Shown piece by piece: positions 43,337-52,964 of a DNA stretch of 64,000 bases. The notes under the pieces are model-generated. The model was not told the DNA's origin. It saw nothing but the letters and a program-made list of their open reading frames with translations, and did no database searches. Position 1 is the stretch's first letter; each line of letters opens with the position of its first letter. The translations under genes were made by a program, and so were the position numbers. The stretch lies in contig CAVQYZ010000001.1 in NCBI GenBank assembly GCA_963718405.1, positions 124,001 to 188,000 on the forward strand, written 5' to 3'. Source of the DNA: Bog-756 sp963718405. GTDB lineage: Bacteria; Actinomycetota; Acidimicrobiia; Acidimicrobiales; RAAP-2.

Positions 43337-45851
43337 ATGCAATACTGCGCCCGGATGTCCCGCACGCACAGCCAACCGGCCCGGCATCGGATCAGCTGGG
43401 CCGAGTTCGCCTGCTGGTCGTGGTGGCCGACGATCCTGGCGACGGCCTGGTTGGTGGTGGTCTGTCTGGCCGCCATGGCCCCGACGCTGGCGCACGGTAC
43501 CAAGCTCGGCCCCTACGACCTGCTCTCGGATTTCGGTCTCGGCACCGTTCCGCATGCCACGGTCCACAACACCGTCTCCTCGGATCAGATCCAGCAGTTC
43601 GCCCCGTGGACGGACATTGCCTGGAAAGCCGTCCACGGCGGGCACTTGCCGCTTTGGAATCCCTACAACGCCATGGGCACACCCCTGGCATTCAACATGC
43701 AGTCGGCCACGTTCAGCCTTCCGATGCTCGTGGCCTACCTGGCGCCACTCCGCTTCGCCTACACCACGTTCGTGCTGGTCAAGATCGTCCTGGCCGGCAC
43801 CGGAGTGCTGTTCTTCTGCCGGGTCATGGGCCTCGGGGCCTTGGCGGGCGCCTTCGCCGGGACGGTGTTCGAACTGAGTGGCGCCTTCGCCGGCTGGGCG
43901 GGCTGGCCTATGGCGACGGTCTTGTGCATGCTGGGCTGGGTCCTCGGTTCCGGAGTGCTCACCCTGCGCCACCCACAGGGATGGCGCTATCTCCCCCTCC
44001 TGGCCTTGACCGTTGCTTTTGCGGCCTACGGCGGACACCCCGAAAGTCTCGTGATCCTGCTTGTCGTCCTGGCCATCACGGTGATTGTCGTGGCCCTGCC
44101 CCGGGCACGGGAGGACGGGATCACCGCCCTGTGGTCGACCGGTCGGGCCGCCCTCGGCGTCCTGGCGGGCCTGGCCCTGGCCGCGCCCCTTCTCCTCCCC
44201 GGCCTCCAGGCCATCAAGCAGTCGGCGGCTTCCGGTAGGGCTGGTTACGGACCTGCTCCTTTGCGCTATGTCGTCAACCTCGCTAATGGCCGGGTACGAC
44301 GGGTTCCCGACGTTGCACAGCTCCTACTTCGGCTCCCTGAACTACTACGAGACGGCTGCATTCGTGGGGGTCACGGTGCTGGTCCTGGCGGCCGTGGCGT
44401 TGACGTACCACTGGCGGAACCCCGTCGTCGCCGGTCTGGTCGTTGCCGCACTGTTCCTCTCCGCCGCGGTGTGGCTGGCGCCGATGGCCCACCTCTTGGA
44501 CCACCTTCCCGGGGCCAAGCTGATCGTGTGGCGCCGTGGGGTCATCGTGGTCGACGGAATCCTGGCTGTACTGGGCGGGTTCGGTCTCCAACTCGTCAGG
44601 GACAAGGGCGGCACGAAGACCCTGGGGCGGCGGCTGCTGGTGGCCGCCGCGGCCGGATGCGTCCTGCTCCTCGGGCTGGTGGTCCGACAGCTCCACGGAC
44701 AGGGTGTGGCTCACGCCATCAGGGACCACAGTCTGTGGTGGCCCTGCATCAGCGGGGTCGTGACCTTGGCCGTGGCCCTGGTGCTGCTCCGGTGGTCCCG
44801 GGTCAACGACCGTAGAGCCCACGCCCGGCCCTCCAACAGCGCCGGGCTCGTGGGTGCTGTGGTGCTCTTCGCCGTGGAATGTGCCTTCCTCCTCACAGCG
44901 GCGACACACCTGTGGTCGTCGAGCACCCAGATCTTCACCACGACGCCCGCGGAACATCAGCTACAGATACTCGCCGGGGACCAGCGCGTCGGTTTCGGCC
45001 AGTGCCCGAGACCGGTCCAACTTCCTCCCCTGGGGATCCTGCCCGAAGCCAATGCCGCCTACGGAGTACGCGAACTGGGCATGTACGACGCCGTCCTCCC
45101 CAAGACCTACCTTCCCACGTACGCCAGGCTCAGTCACACGCCGGTTGTCAAGCCGGTATTGGGGAACTTCTGCCCGTCCATGACGACCGCCACGCTCGCT
45201 CGGCAGTACGGCGTGTCCATCGTCCTCGAACCTGCGCATGCACCCGGGCCCCCGGGGACGGTGTCGGACGGGACGATCGACGGCGAAGGAGTGTTCCGGG
45301 TGCCGGGAGGCTCGATCGTGACCCTGCAACCGCAGGATGCTCCGGCCGACGATCCACAGGCGGAGCCCGTGGCCCTCTCCGACGGCGACCCTCAGCACCT
45401 CGGAATGGTGGTCGATGCCCCGTCGACCTCTCAGTTGGACATCCACATCGGCAACTTCCCCGGTTGGACGGCCACCCTCGACGGGAGGCCCCTGGCCCTG
45501 CACACCCTGCTCACCGACGAGATGCAGGCCACCATCCCCTCCGGCCGCCACGTCATCGAGCTGCAGTACCGCCCCAAGGCCTTCGAACTGGGCGTCGTGC
45601 TCGCTACCGCCACCCTCGTGGCCCTGATCGTCGGTTGGCTTCTCCAATTCAGGGGCGGCGACGGAAGACCACCGGGTAAGGCCCCTGGCCAGCACGTAAG
45701 GCCCAGAGCCGGCATTGCCGTGGGTCGTGGCTGTGGCGCCGACGGACCGGGCCGTCCGGGCGGCTGCCGTCCGGACGCCGAGAACGTGGCGCCCTTAAGG
45801 ATTCCAATAATTCCCCCGGGCCTTGGCCCACTCCGAGGGTTGAGCCGCTGA
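43337..45851 (+). pseudogene. YfhO-like polytopic membrane protein gene with one frameshift
   Basis: About 835 residues after correction. The N-terminal part has many membrane helices and the YfhO-type segment QIQQFAPWTDIAWKAVHGG then LPLWNPYNAMGTPL. The frame breaks near 44262-44290 with one extra base; downstream, LHSSYFGSLNYYETAAFVGV resembles the usual G..NYYE.YVG segment. The C-terminal beta-rich outer domain (FPGWTATLDGRPL, TIPSGRHVIELQYRPKAFEL) is also typical. YfhO-like proteins glycosylate cell-envelope polymers using lipid-linked sugars. It is the first plus-strand gene of the glycan cluster. Confidence 0.85.
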
Positions 45852-45898
45852 CCTGGGTCGATGATCGCCCATCAAGCCGATCACCCGGGTACGTCCTG

Positions 45899-45904
45899 TA
45901 CTAT
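45899..45904 (+). promoter_or_regulatory. -10 box TACTAT for a leaderless start
   Basis: TACTAT fits TANNNT, ends six bases before the ATG at 45911, and no ribosome site lies between. It would start the transcript that contains the glycosyltransferase genes. Confidence 0.45.
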
Positions 45905-45910
45905 CCGCCG

Positions 45911-48295
45911 ATGGGGAAATTTGCCTGCTGTACCATCGTGGCCCGGAACTATCTTCCCCTGGCGCGGGTGCTGGCGAAGTCCCTCAATCGGCACCACCCG
46001 GATATGACCCTGTGGGTGCTGGTGGTCGACGACGAGTCGATCGAACCTGCTGACGGTGAGCCGTTCGCCACCCTGTCCCTGGCGGACGTGGGGCTCGGCA
46101 ATGGGCTGGGGCTCCAGATGGCCGCGGAGTACTCGATCCTCGAGTTCTCGACGGCGGTGAAGCCCTGGCTGCTCACGCACCTGCTGGAGCGGACGGGACG
46201 TCCGGTGCTCTACTTCGACCCGGACATCGAGATCTTCGGGAATGTCGAACCACTGGCCGATCTGGCGGCGCGTCACGACGTCGTGGTGACCCCGCACCAT
46301 CTCCGACCGCTGCCGCACGACGGAAGGACTCCGACGGAATCGGACTTCCTGGCCACAGGCACCTACAACCTGGGATTCATCGGGACCGGAGTCGGAGCCC
46401 TTCACAATGGGTTCTTGGAGTTCTGGAGAGCGCGCCTCGAGCGTGACGCTGTCATCGACTACGCCAACATGATGTTCACCGATCAGCGTTGGGTCGACTT
46501 CATCGATTGCTTCCCCCATGAGGTGATTGGCGACCCGGGATGCAACGTGGCGTACTGGAACGTCGATCAACGCTCCCTGGCCCGGCAAGGCGATGTGATC
46601 ACGGTGGACGGTCATCCACTGGTTTTTTTCCACTTCAGTGGGTTGGATCCGACCAGACCGTACCTGTTGTCAGCCAACCAGGGCGCCCGGCCGCGCGTCT
46701 TCCTCAGTGATCATCCGGTGCTGGCCGGCTTGTGCCATCACTATCGCGACGAGGTGGTCGCCGCGGGGTACTTCACCGACATCTCCACTCCTTACGGATG
46801 GAGCACTACTCCCTCCGGGCTGGTGCTGACGGCGGTCCACCGGCGTGCCTACCGGAGCGGGTTGATCGAGGCCGAGCGGGGTGGCGTGGAGCGACCTCCC
46901 AACCCCTTCGATGATCCCCGCGGCTTCGAGGCGTGGATCGAAGTGGCCGGAATGGGCCGCACCCAACTCCCCATCTACCTCCACACGCTTTGGACCTTGC
47001 ACTGGGACCTCCAAGTGCTCTTCATCGATCCGCTGCTCCAACCCCATCATGCGTTCGCCTTCTACAAGTGGGTGGTCAGCGACGACGACCCCAGGGCCAC
47101 CGGTGTTCCTGAGGCCCTCCGCGCTCGGCTCCTGGCTCGCCTGGCCGGTCTTGATCCCCTGGGCGAGCAGGAGGACACCGTCCCGCTGCGACCCGGCCTC
47201 AACGTCCTCGGCTACCTGAACGCAGATCTGGGGGTCAGCCAAGCGGCGCGGCTGGTGTTGTCAGCCGCGGCATCGGCGGGAGTGCCCGCCAACGCCATGT
47301 CCGTGGATCCGGAGACTGAATCACTTCGGCATGTACCCGGCAACAGTTGGGGAAACGACTGGTCGTTCGACACCAACGTGTTCTGTATCAACGCGGACAT
47401 GCTGGGTACGGTCATGGCCGGGCTTCCCCGTTCCATGCTGTCGGAGCGGAACAGCGCCGGTATCTGGTTCTGGGAAGCAGAACGGGTCCCTGACTCCTTC
47501 GGGTGGGCGTTCGGGCTTGTCGACGAAGTCTGGGCCCCCAGCCAGTTCATCGCCGCGGCCCTCGAACGGACCGGTGCCGGACGAGTGGTACCCATTTCGA
47601 TGCCGGTTCCCGTGCCAAAGTGGACCACCTCTCTCACCCGGCAGGACCTGGGCCTGCCAGAGGGATTCGTGGTGCTCTTCTCCTTCGACTTCGCCAGTGT
47701 CTTCGAACGCAAGAACCCCCTGGGCCTCCTGAAGGCTTACTGCAAGGCATTCGATCCCGATGACGGGGCGCATCTTGTGCTCAAGAGTGTGGGAAGCGAC
47801 CGGCACTGGGAGGAGATGGAGCTCTTGCGGGCTTCGATCGACCGACCCGACATTGTGCTGTTGGATGGCAACGTGCCACCCCATCACGTGAAGGCCATGA
47901 TGGAGCTGTGTGACTGCTATGCCTCCCTCCACCGATCCGAGGGATTCGGCCTGGGCATGGCGGAGGCCATGGCGCTGGGAAAGCCCGTCGTGGCCACGGC
48001 CTGGTCGGCGAACCTCGAATTCATGGACGAGGAATCGGCCTACCTGATTCCCGCGGCCACGGTGCCCATTCCGGCCGAGGTAGCCGTCTACGGCGGGCTG
48101 GGGCGTTGGGCCGAACCGGACCTCGATGCTGCCGCCGAAGCCCTCCGCCGAATCCACGATGATCCCGCCGGCGCGGCGGTCCGGGGGGAGCGGGCCCGGG
48201 CCCACATGGAGCGGACCCGCAGTCGGAGGACGGTGGGGGAGCAGTTGGCCGCCAACGCCGAGCGCCTGAGGAGCCGTCGGCGGGTGCCCGCATGA
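45911..48295 (+). CDS. two-domain glycosyltransferase (GT8-like N-terminal, GT4 C-terminal)
   Basis: 794 residues. The first 270 residues look like a GT-A fold of the GT8 type: ACCTIVARNYLPLARVLAKSL at the start and VLYFDPDIEIFG with the metal-binding DxD. A linker of about 150 residues follows. The second half is a GT-B, GT4-type domain: NVLGYLNADLGVSQAARLVL, FVVLFSFDFASVFERKNPLG, HRSEGFGLGMAEAMALGKPVV with the EX7E motif. Two sugars could thus be added by one protein. It is cytoplasmic, with no membrane helix. Its stop overlaps the next gene's start by four bases. Donors and acceptors are unknown. Confidence 0.88.
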   Translation: MGKFACCTIVARNYLPLARVLAKSLNRHHPDMTLWVLVVDDESIEPADGEPFATLSLADVGLGNGLGLQMAAEYSILEFSTAVKPWLLTHLLERTGRPVLYFDPDIEIFGNVEPLADLAARHDVVVTPHHLRPLPHDGRTPTESDFLATGTYNLGFIGTGVGALHNGFLEFWRARLERDAVIDYANMMFTDQRWVDFIDCFPHEVIGDPGCNVAYWNVDQRSLARQGDVITVDGHPLVFFHFSGLDPTRPYLLSANQGARPRVFLSDHPVLAGLCHHYRDEVVAAGYFTDISTPYGWSTTPSGLVLTAVHRRAYRSGLIEAERGGVERPPNPFDDPRGFEAWIEVAGMGRTQLPIYLHTLWTLHWDLQVLFIDPLLQPHHAFAFYKWVVSDDDPRATGVPEALRARLLARLAGLDPLGEQEDTVPLRPGLNVLGYLNADLGVSQAARLVLSAAASAGVPANAMSVDPETESLRHVPGNSWGNDWSFDTNVFCINADMLGTVMAGLPRSMLSERNSAGIWFWEAERVPDSFGWAFGLVDEVWAPSQFIAAALERTGAGRVVPISMPVPVPKWTTSLTRQDLGLPEGFVVLFSFDFASVFERKNPLGLLKAYCKAFDPDDGAHLVLKSVGSDRHWEEMELLRASIDRPDIVLLDGNVPPHHVKAMMELCDCYASLHRSEGFGLGMAEAMALGKPVVATAWSANLEFMDEESAYLIPAATVPIPAEVAVYGGLGRWAEPDLDAAAEALRRIHDDPAGAAVRGERARAHMERTRSRRTVGEQLAANAERLRSRRRVPA

Positions 48296-49356
48296 GTGCC
48301 TCGAACCGGCCCGCCTCGGAATCGTGGCCCGAGCCGCCGTCCCCACCCGGCTCGACGGCCTCCGACATCGACGTGGTCATCACCACCCGCAACGATGGAC
48401 CGGGTCTGCGCCACCAGGTCGAGAGCCTCCCGCCAGAGGGAATCCACGAGCTGTTCATCGTCGATCGGGGCTCGACGGATGTCGATGCTCTGAAGGCGCT
48501 GGCCCGGCTGGAGGCTGCCGGTTATCACGTCGTCCGACAGGATCAGCGGAGCCTGAGCCGAGCCCGCAATGAGGGTCTGCGCCTTTCGCACGCACCGTTC
48601 GTGGTGAACCTCGACGCCGGCACCGTGCCGCTGGAGCCATTCCTGGCTGAAGCGTCGGCCCTCCTGCTCGACGACTCGACGGTGGCGGCGGTGCGGGCGG
48701 ACGGGCGGTGGAGCGGGAGTGATGACCCCATCGTGGTCTGCGGACTCGACCCACCGTCGATGGCCACGGCCGTGCACTTCGAGCCCTTTGCCGTGCTGCG
48801 CCGAGCGGCGATCGAGAAGGTCGGGGGTTGGGATGATCGGCTCAAGACCGGGCAGGACCGTGATCTCTTCTTGTCCTTGATCGAGACGGGCTGGTCATTC
48901 GCCAAGCTGTCGTCGATCGGCTTCAGCCGGCTCGAGGGCGCGGGCCGACAGGAGGCCCCGGCCGACTACCCGGCTATCCAGGCCGACGGGATCCGTATGG
49001 CTGAGAAGCACCGGGACCTCTATGCCGCTCACTATCCCGCCATGATCGGTGCCTATGAAGTGGCCTTGGCCAAAGTTGGCGCGGCCTGGTCGGAGAGAGG
49101 CACCTCCTCGGGAGCCGAGCGCGCCGTGCGCGACCTGACGGACCAGCTGGCCGCGGTTCGGGCCGAGTTGGCCCGGTCGGAGGCCGATGGCGTCCGGGCC
49201 AGGGAGATCGTGGCCGACGTGGCCGCAGACCAGCTCGAGGTCCAAGAGGCCCGTGCTCAGGTCGAGGCACTGGACCGGGAGATCTCGGCCATTCGGGCCA
49301 CCAGGTCCCAGCGAGTGGTAACGGCCCTGTGGCGCGTCTATGACAAGTTCCGCTGA
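48292..49356 (+). CDS. GT2 family glycosyltransferase with coiled-coil C-terminus
   Basis: 354 residues. SDIDVVITTRNDGPGLRHQV is the GT2 nucleotide-binding start, PFVVNLDAGTVPLEPF holds a weak DxG/DxD counterpart, and GGWDDRLKTGQDRDLFLSL is the acceptor-site ED-type motif. The last 120 residues are a coiled coil (LTDQLAAVRAELARSEA, LEVQEARAQVEALDREIS) and end in a basic helix (RSQRVVTALWRVYDKFR) that could lie on the membrane. It overlaps the stop of the preceding glycosyltransferase by four bases. The donor is unknown. Confidence 0.85.
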   Translation: MSASNRPASESWPEPPSPPGSTASDIDVVITTRNDGPGLRHQVESLPPEGIHELFIVDRGSTDVDALKALARLEAAGYHVVRQDQRSLSRARNEGLRLSHAPFVVNLDAGTVPLEPFLAEASALLLDDSTVAAVRADGRWSGSDDPIVVCGLDPPSMATAVHFEPFAVLRRAAIEKVGGWDDRLKTGQDRDLFLSLIETGWSFAKLSSIGFSRLEGAGRQEAPADYPAIQADGIRMAEKHRDLYAAHYPAMIGAYEVALAKVGAAWSERGTSSGAERAVRDLTDQLAAVRAELARSEADGVRAREIVADVAADQLEVQEARAQVEALDREISAIRATRSQRVVTALWRVYDKFR

Positions 49357-49467
49357 CGCCGTACCCCCGGATGCCGGACAACCTCCCGGACAGAAGGTAC
49401 GATGAAGCGGTACCGGGGTGCTCGTCGAGGGGCGTGGCATCGGAAGGACCCAGCGGAATGAGCACGC

Positions 49468-51543
49468 GTGGCCGTGGATGGATCTGGTGACGGCTGGTAT
49501 CTACCGGGACCTGGCGGAATGAGTTCGTCCACCGGTGTGTCCGGCATGGCGGCCGCGGCCGAGTTGTTCCACTCCGACGGTCAGCCGGCGTGGTTCGAGG
49601 AGGCACCGGATCCGGACGTGACGGTGGTCATACTCGGTTGGCGCTCTGCGCCCTACCTCCTCGACTGCCTGCGCTCGGTCTCCCGCGCCGAGCGCACGGT
49701 GAGCTTCGAGGTGATCGTCTCCCTCAACGAGCCGACCGCTGACCTGATGAAGGAGTTGACCGAGAATGTCCGGGGGGCTCGTATCATCCAGTCCCGCGTC
49801 AACCTCGGTTACGGCGGGGCGTGCAACGCCGCCGTCGAGTTCGCATCGGGCCGGTACATCCTGTTCCTGAACGACGACACCATCGTCGATCGGTACTGGA
49901 TGAGCTCTCTGGTCGAGACGGCGGAGGAACATCCCACGGTCTCGGCTGTCGGAAGCCTCCTGCTCAACGCGGACGGCTCGCTGCAGGAAGCAGGCTCACT
50001 GCTGTTCGCCGACGGGTCCACCACGGCCGTTTTGGGCGCGGGAACGGCCGTCGCCCACCGAAACGACTGGGCCCGTCGCGTCGACTACTGCTCGGCCGCT
50101 TCACTGCTCGTGCGGAAGTCGACCTGGGATCGACTGGGCGGTTTTGACGAGGCTTACTACCCGGCCTACTTCGAAGACGTCGACTTCTGCCTCCGCATTC
50201 AAGAGATCGGCCAGCAGGTGTGGCTCCAGCCACTCTCGAAGGTCCGCCACATCCGATCCGGCAGTGTCGACGAGTCATACAAGGTCTTCTTGACCCTGCG
50301 AAACCGCAAGCATTTCATCAAGCGATGGTCGCACCTGCTGAAGGAGCGACTGGAGCCGGTGGGCCCGGTTGAGGAGATCGAGGAAGTCGCCACCTGGGTG
50401 GGAATGGGACGGCCCACTCGCATTCTGGTGATCGACGACCGCATCCCGACCTCGTGGCTCGGGTCCGGATTCGGCCGGATGCTCGATGCTCTCACCGAGC
50501 TCGCCTCCTCCGACGATCACTTCGTGTCGCTGTTCCCCGCCGCTACCGGTGATGGATCCCGGGATGAACTGAGCCGAATGGGCGTGCGCATCCTTCAGGG
50601 CGATCTCGAGGTGCATCTCCAACAGCCGTACATCGCCTATGACGTGGTCATCATCTCCCGCCCGTACAACTATGAGCGCTTTGCACCGATGGTACGGGAG
50701 CTTCAGCCTCAGGCCGCCGTGGTCTACGACGCCGAAGCCTTGTACTTCCGGCGGACGGAACGTCAAGCACTCCTGTCCGACGACCCGTCGGTCAACGAGC
50801 GACTGCGGGTGGAGGCCCGGGTCATGCAGCGTTCCGAGCAGCGATACTTCTCCGATGCCGATCAGGCCGTCTGCATCAGCGAAGTCGAGGCTTCATTCGC
50901 CCGAAAGGTGGACGGCGCATCGCCCGTCCACGTCATCGATGCACGACTGCACACTCCTCGGTGGACGCCTCGACCCTTTGATCGGAGACGCGACGCCGTG
51001 CTGGTGGCCGGCTGGCTGTCCGGGGCGGAATCGCCGAACGGCGATGGACTCATTTGGTTCGTGCGCAAGGTCCTGCCCCTGCTCCGGGCCCGGATCCCAT
51101 GGGTCCGGCTACGCGTCACCGGTCAGGACCCCCCGTCGGAGCTACTCCACTACGCCAGCCCGAGTGTGCTCTTCGAGGGCCGTGTCCGCGATCTGGCGAA
51201 GTTCTACGACGAAGCCCGGGTGGCGATCGTGCCGGTTCGATTTGGCGCCGGCGTCAAGCTGAAGGCCATTGAAGCGCTCCAATACGGGGTCCCGACCGTA
51301 ACCACCGGTGTCGGGGCCGAGGGTATCGACTTGCACGATACGGGCGCACTGGCCGTAACCGACGACCCGGCAGAATTCGCGCGCAGCGTGGCGACACTGC
51401 TGGAGGATCCCCACTCGTGGGAGGCCCATCGGAGGCGGATCCGAGACCTGCACGGTATCTGGGCCGGACAGCCGGCCGGGACATCGTGGCTGAGCATCAT
51501 CGACAGGGCACTCCAAGATCGGGGTCGAACGGCCACTCACTGA
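49468..51543 (+). CDS. two-domain glycosyltransferase (GT2 plus GT4-like)
   Basis: 691 residues from GTG 49468, or 674 from ATG 49519. The GT2 domain has DVTVVILGWRSAPYLLDCL, RVNLGYGGACNAAV, YILFLNDDTIVDRYW with the DDT metal site, and YYPAYFEDVDFCLRIQEIG with the ED motif. From about residue 310 a second domain (RILVIDDRIPTSWLGSGFGR, AVLVAGWLSGAESPNGDG, VRFGAGVKLKAIEALQYGVP) is GT4-like. This layout is common in O-antigen-type and glycan-chain enzymes. No ribosome site favours one start clearly; a sequence resembling the 49506-49521 region also occurs at 49443-49460. It is cytoplasmic. Confidence 0.85.
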   Translation: MAVDGSGDGWYLPGPGGMSSSTGVSGMAAAAELFHSDGQPAWFEEAPDPDVTVVILGWRSAPYLLDCLRSVSRAERTVSFEVIVSLNEPTADLMKELTENVRGARIIQSRVNLGYGGACNAAVEFASGRYILFLNDDTIVDRYWMSSLVETAEEHPTVSAVGSLLLNADGSLQEAGSLLFADGSTTAVLGAGTAVAHRNDWARRVDYCSAASLLVRKSTWDRLGGFDEAYYPAYFEDVDFCLRIQEIGQQVWLQPLSKVRHIRSGSVDESYKVFLTLRNRKHFIKRWSHLLKERLEPVGPVEEIEEVATWVGMGRPTRILVIDDRIPTSWLGSGFGRMLDALTELASSDDHFVSLFPAATGDGSRDELSRMGVRILQGDLEVHLQQPYIAYDVVIISRPYNYERFAPMVRELQPQAAVVYDAEALYFRRTERQALLSDDPSVNERLRVEARVMQRSEQRYFSDADQAVCISEVEASFARKVDGASPVHVIDARLHTPRWTPRPFDRRRDAVLVAGWLSGAESPNGDGLIWFVRKVLPLLRARIPWVRLRVTGQDPPSELLHYASPSVLFEGRVRDLAKFYDEARVAIVPVRFGAGVKLKAIEALQYGVPTVTTGVGAEGIDLHDTGALAVTDDPAEFARSVATLLEDPHSWEAHRRRIRDLHGIWAGQPAGTSWLSIIDRALQDRGRTATH

Positions 51544-51595
51544 TAAAGTGGCTGTACAGTTGAGAGATTGATCCACGGGACGAAGGATCTGGGAA

Positions 51596-52084
51596 ATGAA
51601 TGATGGTGGGACGTCTCCATCCACAGTGAATGACGCATCGGGGCAGGCCATTCTGGCGGCGGTGCCTCTCAAGGCGATCAGGTCCGATCCTGCTGCTCCC
51701 GAGGGAGGGAACGGTGCCGATCGGTCGACCCCTGTTTCCATGCTCCAACGGCGAATCGCCGAGCTCGAGCTCAGGTTGCGTGAGCGAGTCGAAGAGAACA
51801 TCGTCCTCGACAACGAGGTGCACTGTCTCCAACGGGAGGGACAGGTAAGAAACGAGTATCTGGCCACCTTGCAGAGTGACGCCTCGCGCCTGCCCGACGT
51901 CGAGTGGGAGCTGGGCGAGACCAAGCGTCAGTTGGAAGAGGTCCGGTCCGAGCTCGAGGCATTCCGCAATCGCCAGGCCCTCATCCTGGTGGATCGAATC
52001 GTCGTCTCCGCGCAACGACGCAAAGGCCTCTACCGGGTCGGGCGCTTCGTCACCTACCGGGTGGTGCGTACCTTCCGCTCCTGA
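51596..52084 (+). CDS. small coiled-coil protein of the glycan cluster
   Basis: 162 residues. A disordered start is followed by a coiled coil: MLQRRIAELELRLRERVEE, then DVEWELGETKRQLEEVRSEL. The end is a basic amphipathic helix (VSAQRRKGLYRVGRFVTYRV). The same coiled-coil-plus-basic-helix design ends the transferase at 48292-49356. It may tie glycan-assembly enzymes together or to the membrane. GAAGGAT lies before the ATG. No catalytic motif is present. It is the last gene of the run on this strand. Confidence 0.65.
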   Translation: MNDGGTSPSTVNDASGQAILAAVPLKAIRSDPAAPEGGNGADRSTPVSMLQRRIAELELRLRERVEENIVLDNEVHCLQREGQVRNEYLATLQSDASRLPDVEWELGETKRQLEEVRSELEAFRNRQALILVDRIVVSAQRRKGLYRVGRFVTYRVVRTFRS

Positions 52085-52101
52085 CCTCCCTTCGATGGCG
52101 G

Positions 52102-52893
52102 TCAATGACCGAGTGTCAGGTCCTCGAGGACACCGGCGAGGCCCCCGATGTCGTCGACGATGTGATCGGGTCGACCAGGTGCGTCGAGGTCCGATGGTCG
52201 GAACTTGCCCGTGCGCACCAGCACGCCGGTGATGCCCACGGCCTGGGCCCCCAACACATCGGACTCCACGTCGTCTCCGACCATTACCGTCTCTTCCGGT
52301 TTCACGTCCAGACCGGCCAGGGCGGCGTGGAAGTAGGAGGGTGCCGGCTTGCCGACGATGGTGACGTCGATGCCCGCCGCTGCCTCGAGACCGACCACGA
52401 ACGCCCCCATGTCCAGGGCCGGACCGTCGGCGGTCTGGAAGCGGGTGTTGCGATGGAGGGCGATCACCGGGGTGCCGTCGAGGGCCAGTTTGAAGGCCTG
52501 GTCCAGCTGGGTGTACCCGACCGAGGGCCCGGCCCCGCCCAGCAGGATCACATCGGCGGAAGGGGCATCGGCGGTGTCCACTACGTCCACGCCCACCAGG
52601 TCCTGGCGGAGGTCGCCCTCGTTGACCACCAGGCAGCGGGCCCCCCGATGGTGCTCGGAGAGGTAGTGGGCGGCACTGGTCACCGCGGTGAGCACCTGTT
52701 CGATCTGCACCCCGATCCCTGAGCCGGCGAGCCGTTCGACAATCTGGCTTCGGGTCTTCGACGAGGTGTTGGTGACCAGTCGGAACTCAATTCCCCGGTC
52801 CTCGAGCCACCTGACCGTGTCCACCGCGTGGGGCAAGGGCTCCCACGACACCACCAGCACCCCATCGATGTCGAGAAGCACCGAGCGGTCCAT
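52102..52893 (-). CDS. HAD-IIA family phosphatase (NagD/LHPP-like)
   Basis: 263 residues. Motif I is VLLDIDGVLVVSWEP with the nucleophile Asp. FRLVTNTSSKTRSQI is motif II, GKPAPSYFHAAL carries the motif III Lys, and MVGDDVESDVLGAQ is motif IV. The cap region matches the HAD-IIA subclass, which includes NagD and eukaryotic LHPP; the substrate is likely a small phosphate ester. TATGAT ends five bases before the ATG at 52893 with no ribosome site, so it is probably leaderless. Confidence 0.9.
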   Translation of the reverse strand: MDRSVLLDIDGVLVVSWEPLPHAVDTVRWLEDRGIEFRLVTNTSSKTRSQIVERLAGSGIGVQIEQVLTAVTSAAHYLSEHHRGARCLVVNEGDLRQDLVGVDVVDTADAPSADVILLGGAGPSVGYTQLDQAFKLALDGTPVIALHRNTRFQTADGPALDMGAFVVGLEAAAGIDVTIVGKPAPSYFHAALAGLDVKPEETVMVGDDVESDVLGAQAVGITGVLVRTGKFRPSDLDAPGRPDHIVDDIGGLAGVLEDLTLGH

Positions 52894-52898
52894 GGGCG

Positions 52899-52904
52899 AT
52901 CATA
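52899..52904 (-). promoter_or_regulatory. -10 box TATGAT for a leaderless start
   Basis: Read on the minus strand, TATGAT ends five bases before the ATG at 52893. No Shine-Dalgarno sequence is present between. Confidence 0.45.
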
Positions 52905-52964
52905 CCGCCGGCCGCGATGGGCACCACAGACCGGGGGGCCACCCGGACGGCGCCCGACGTCCGT

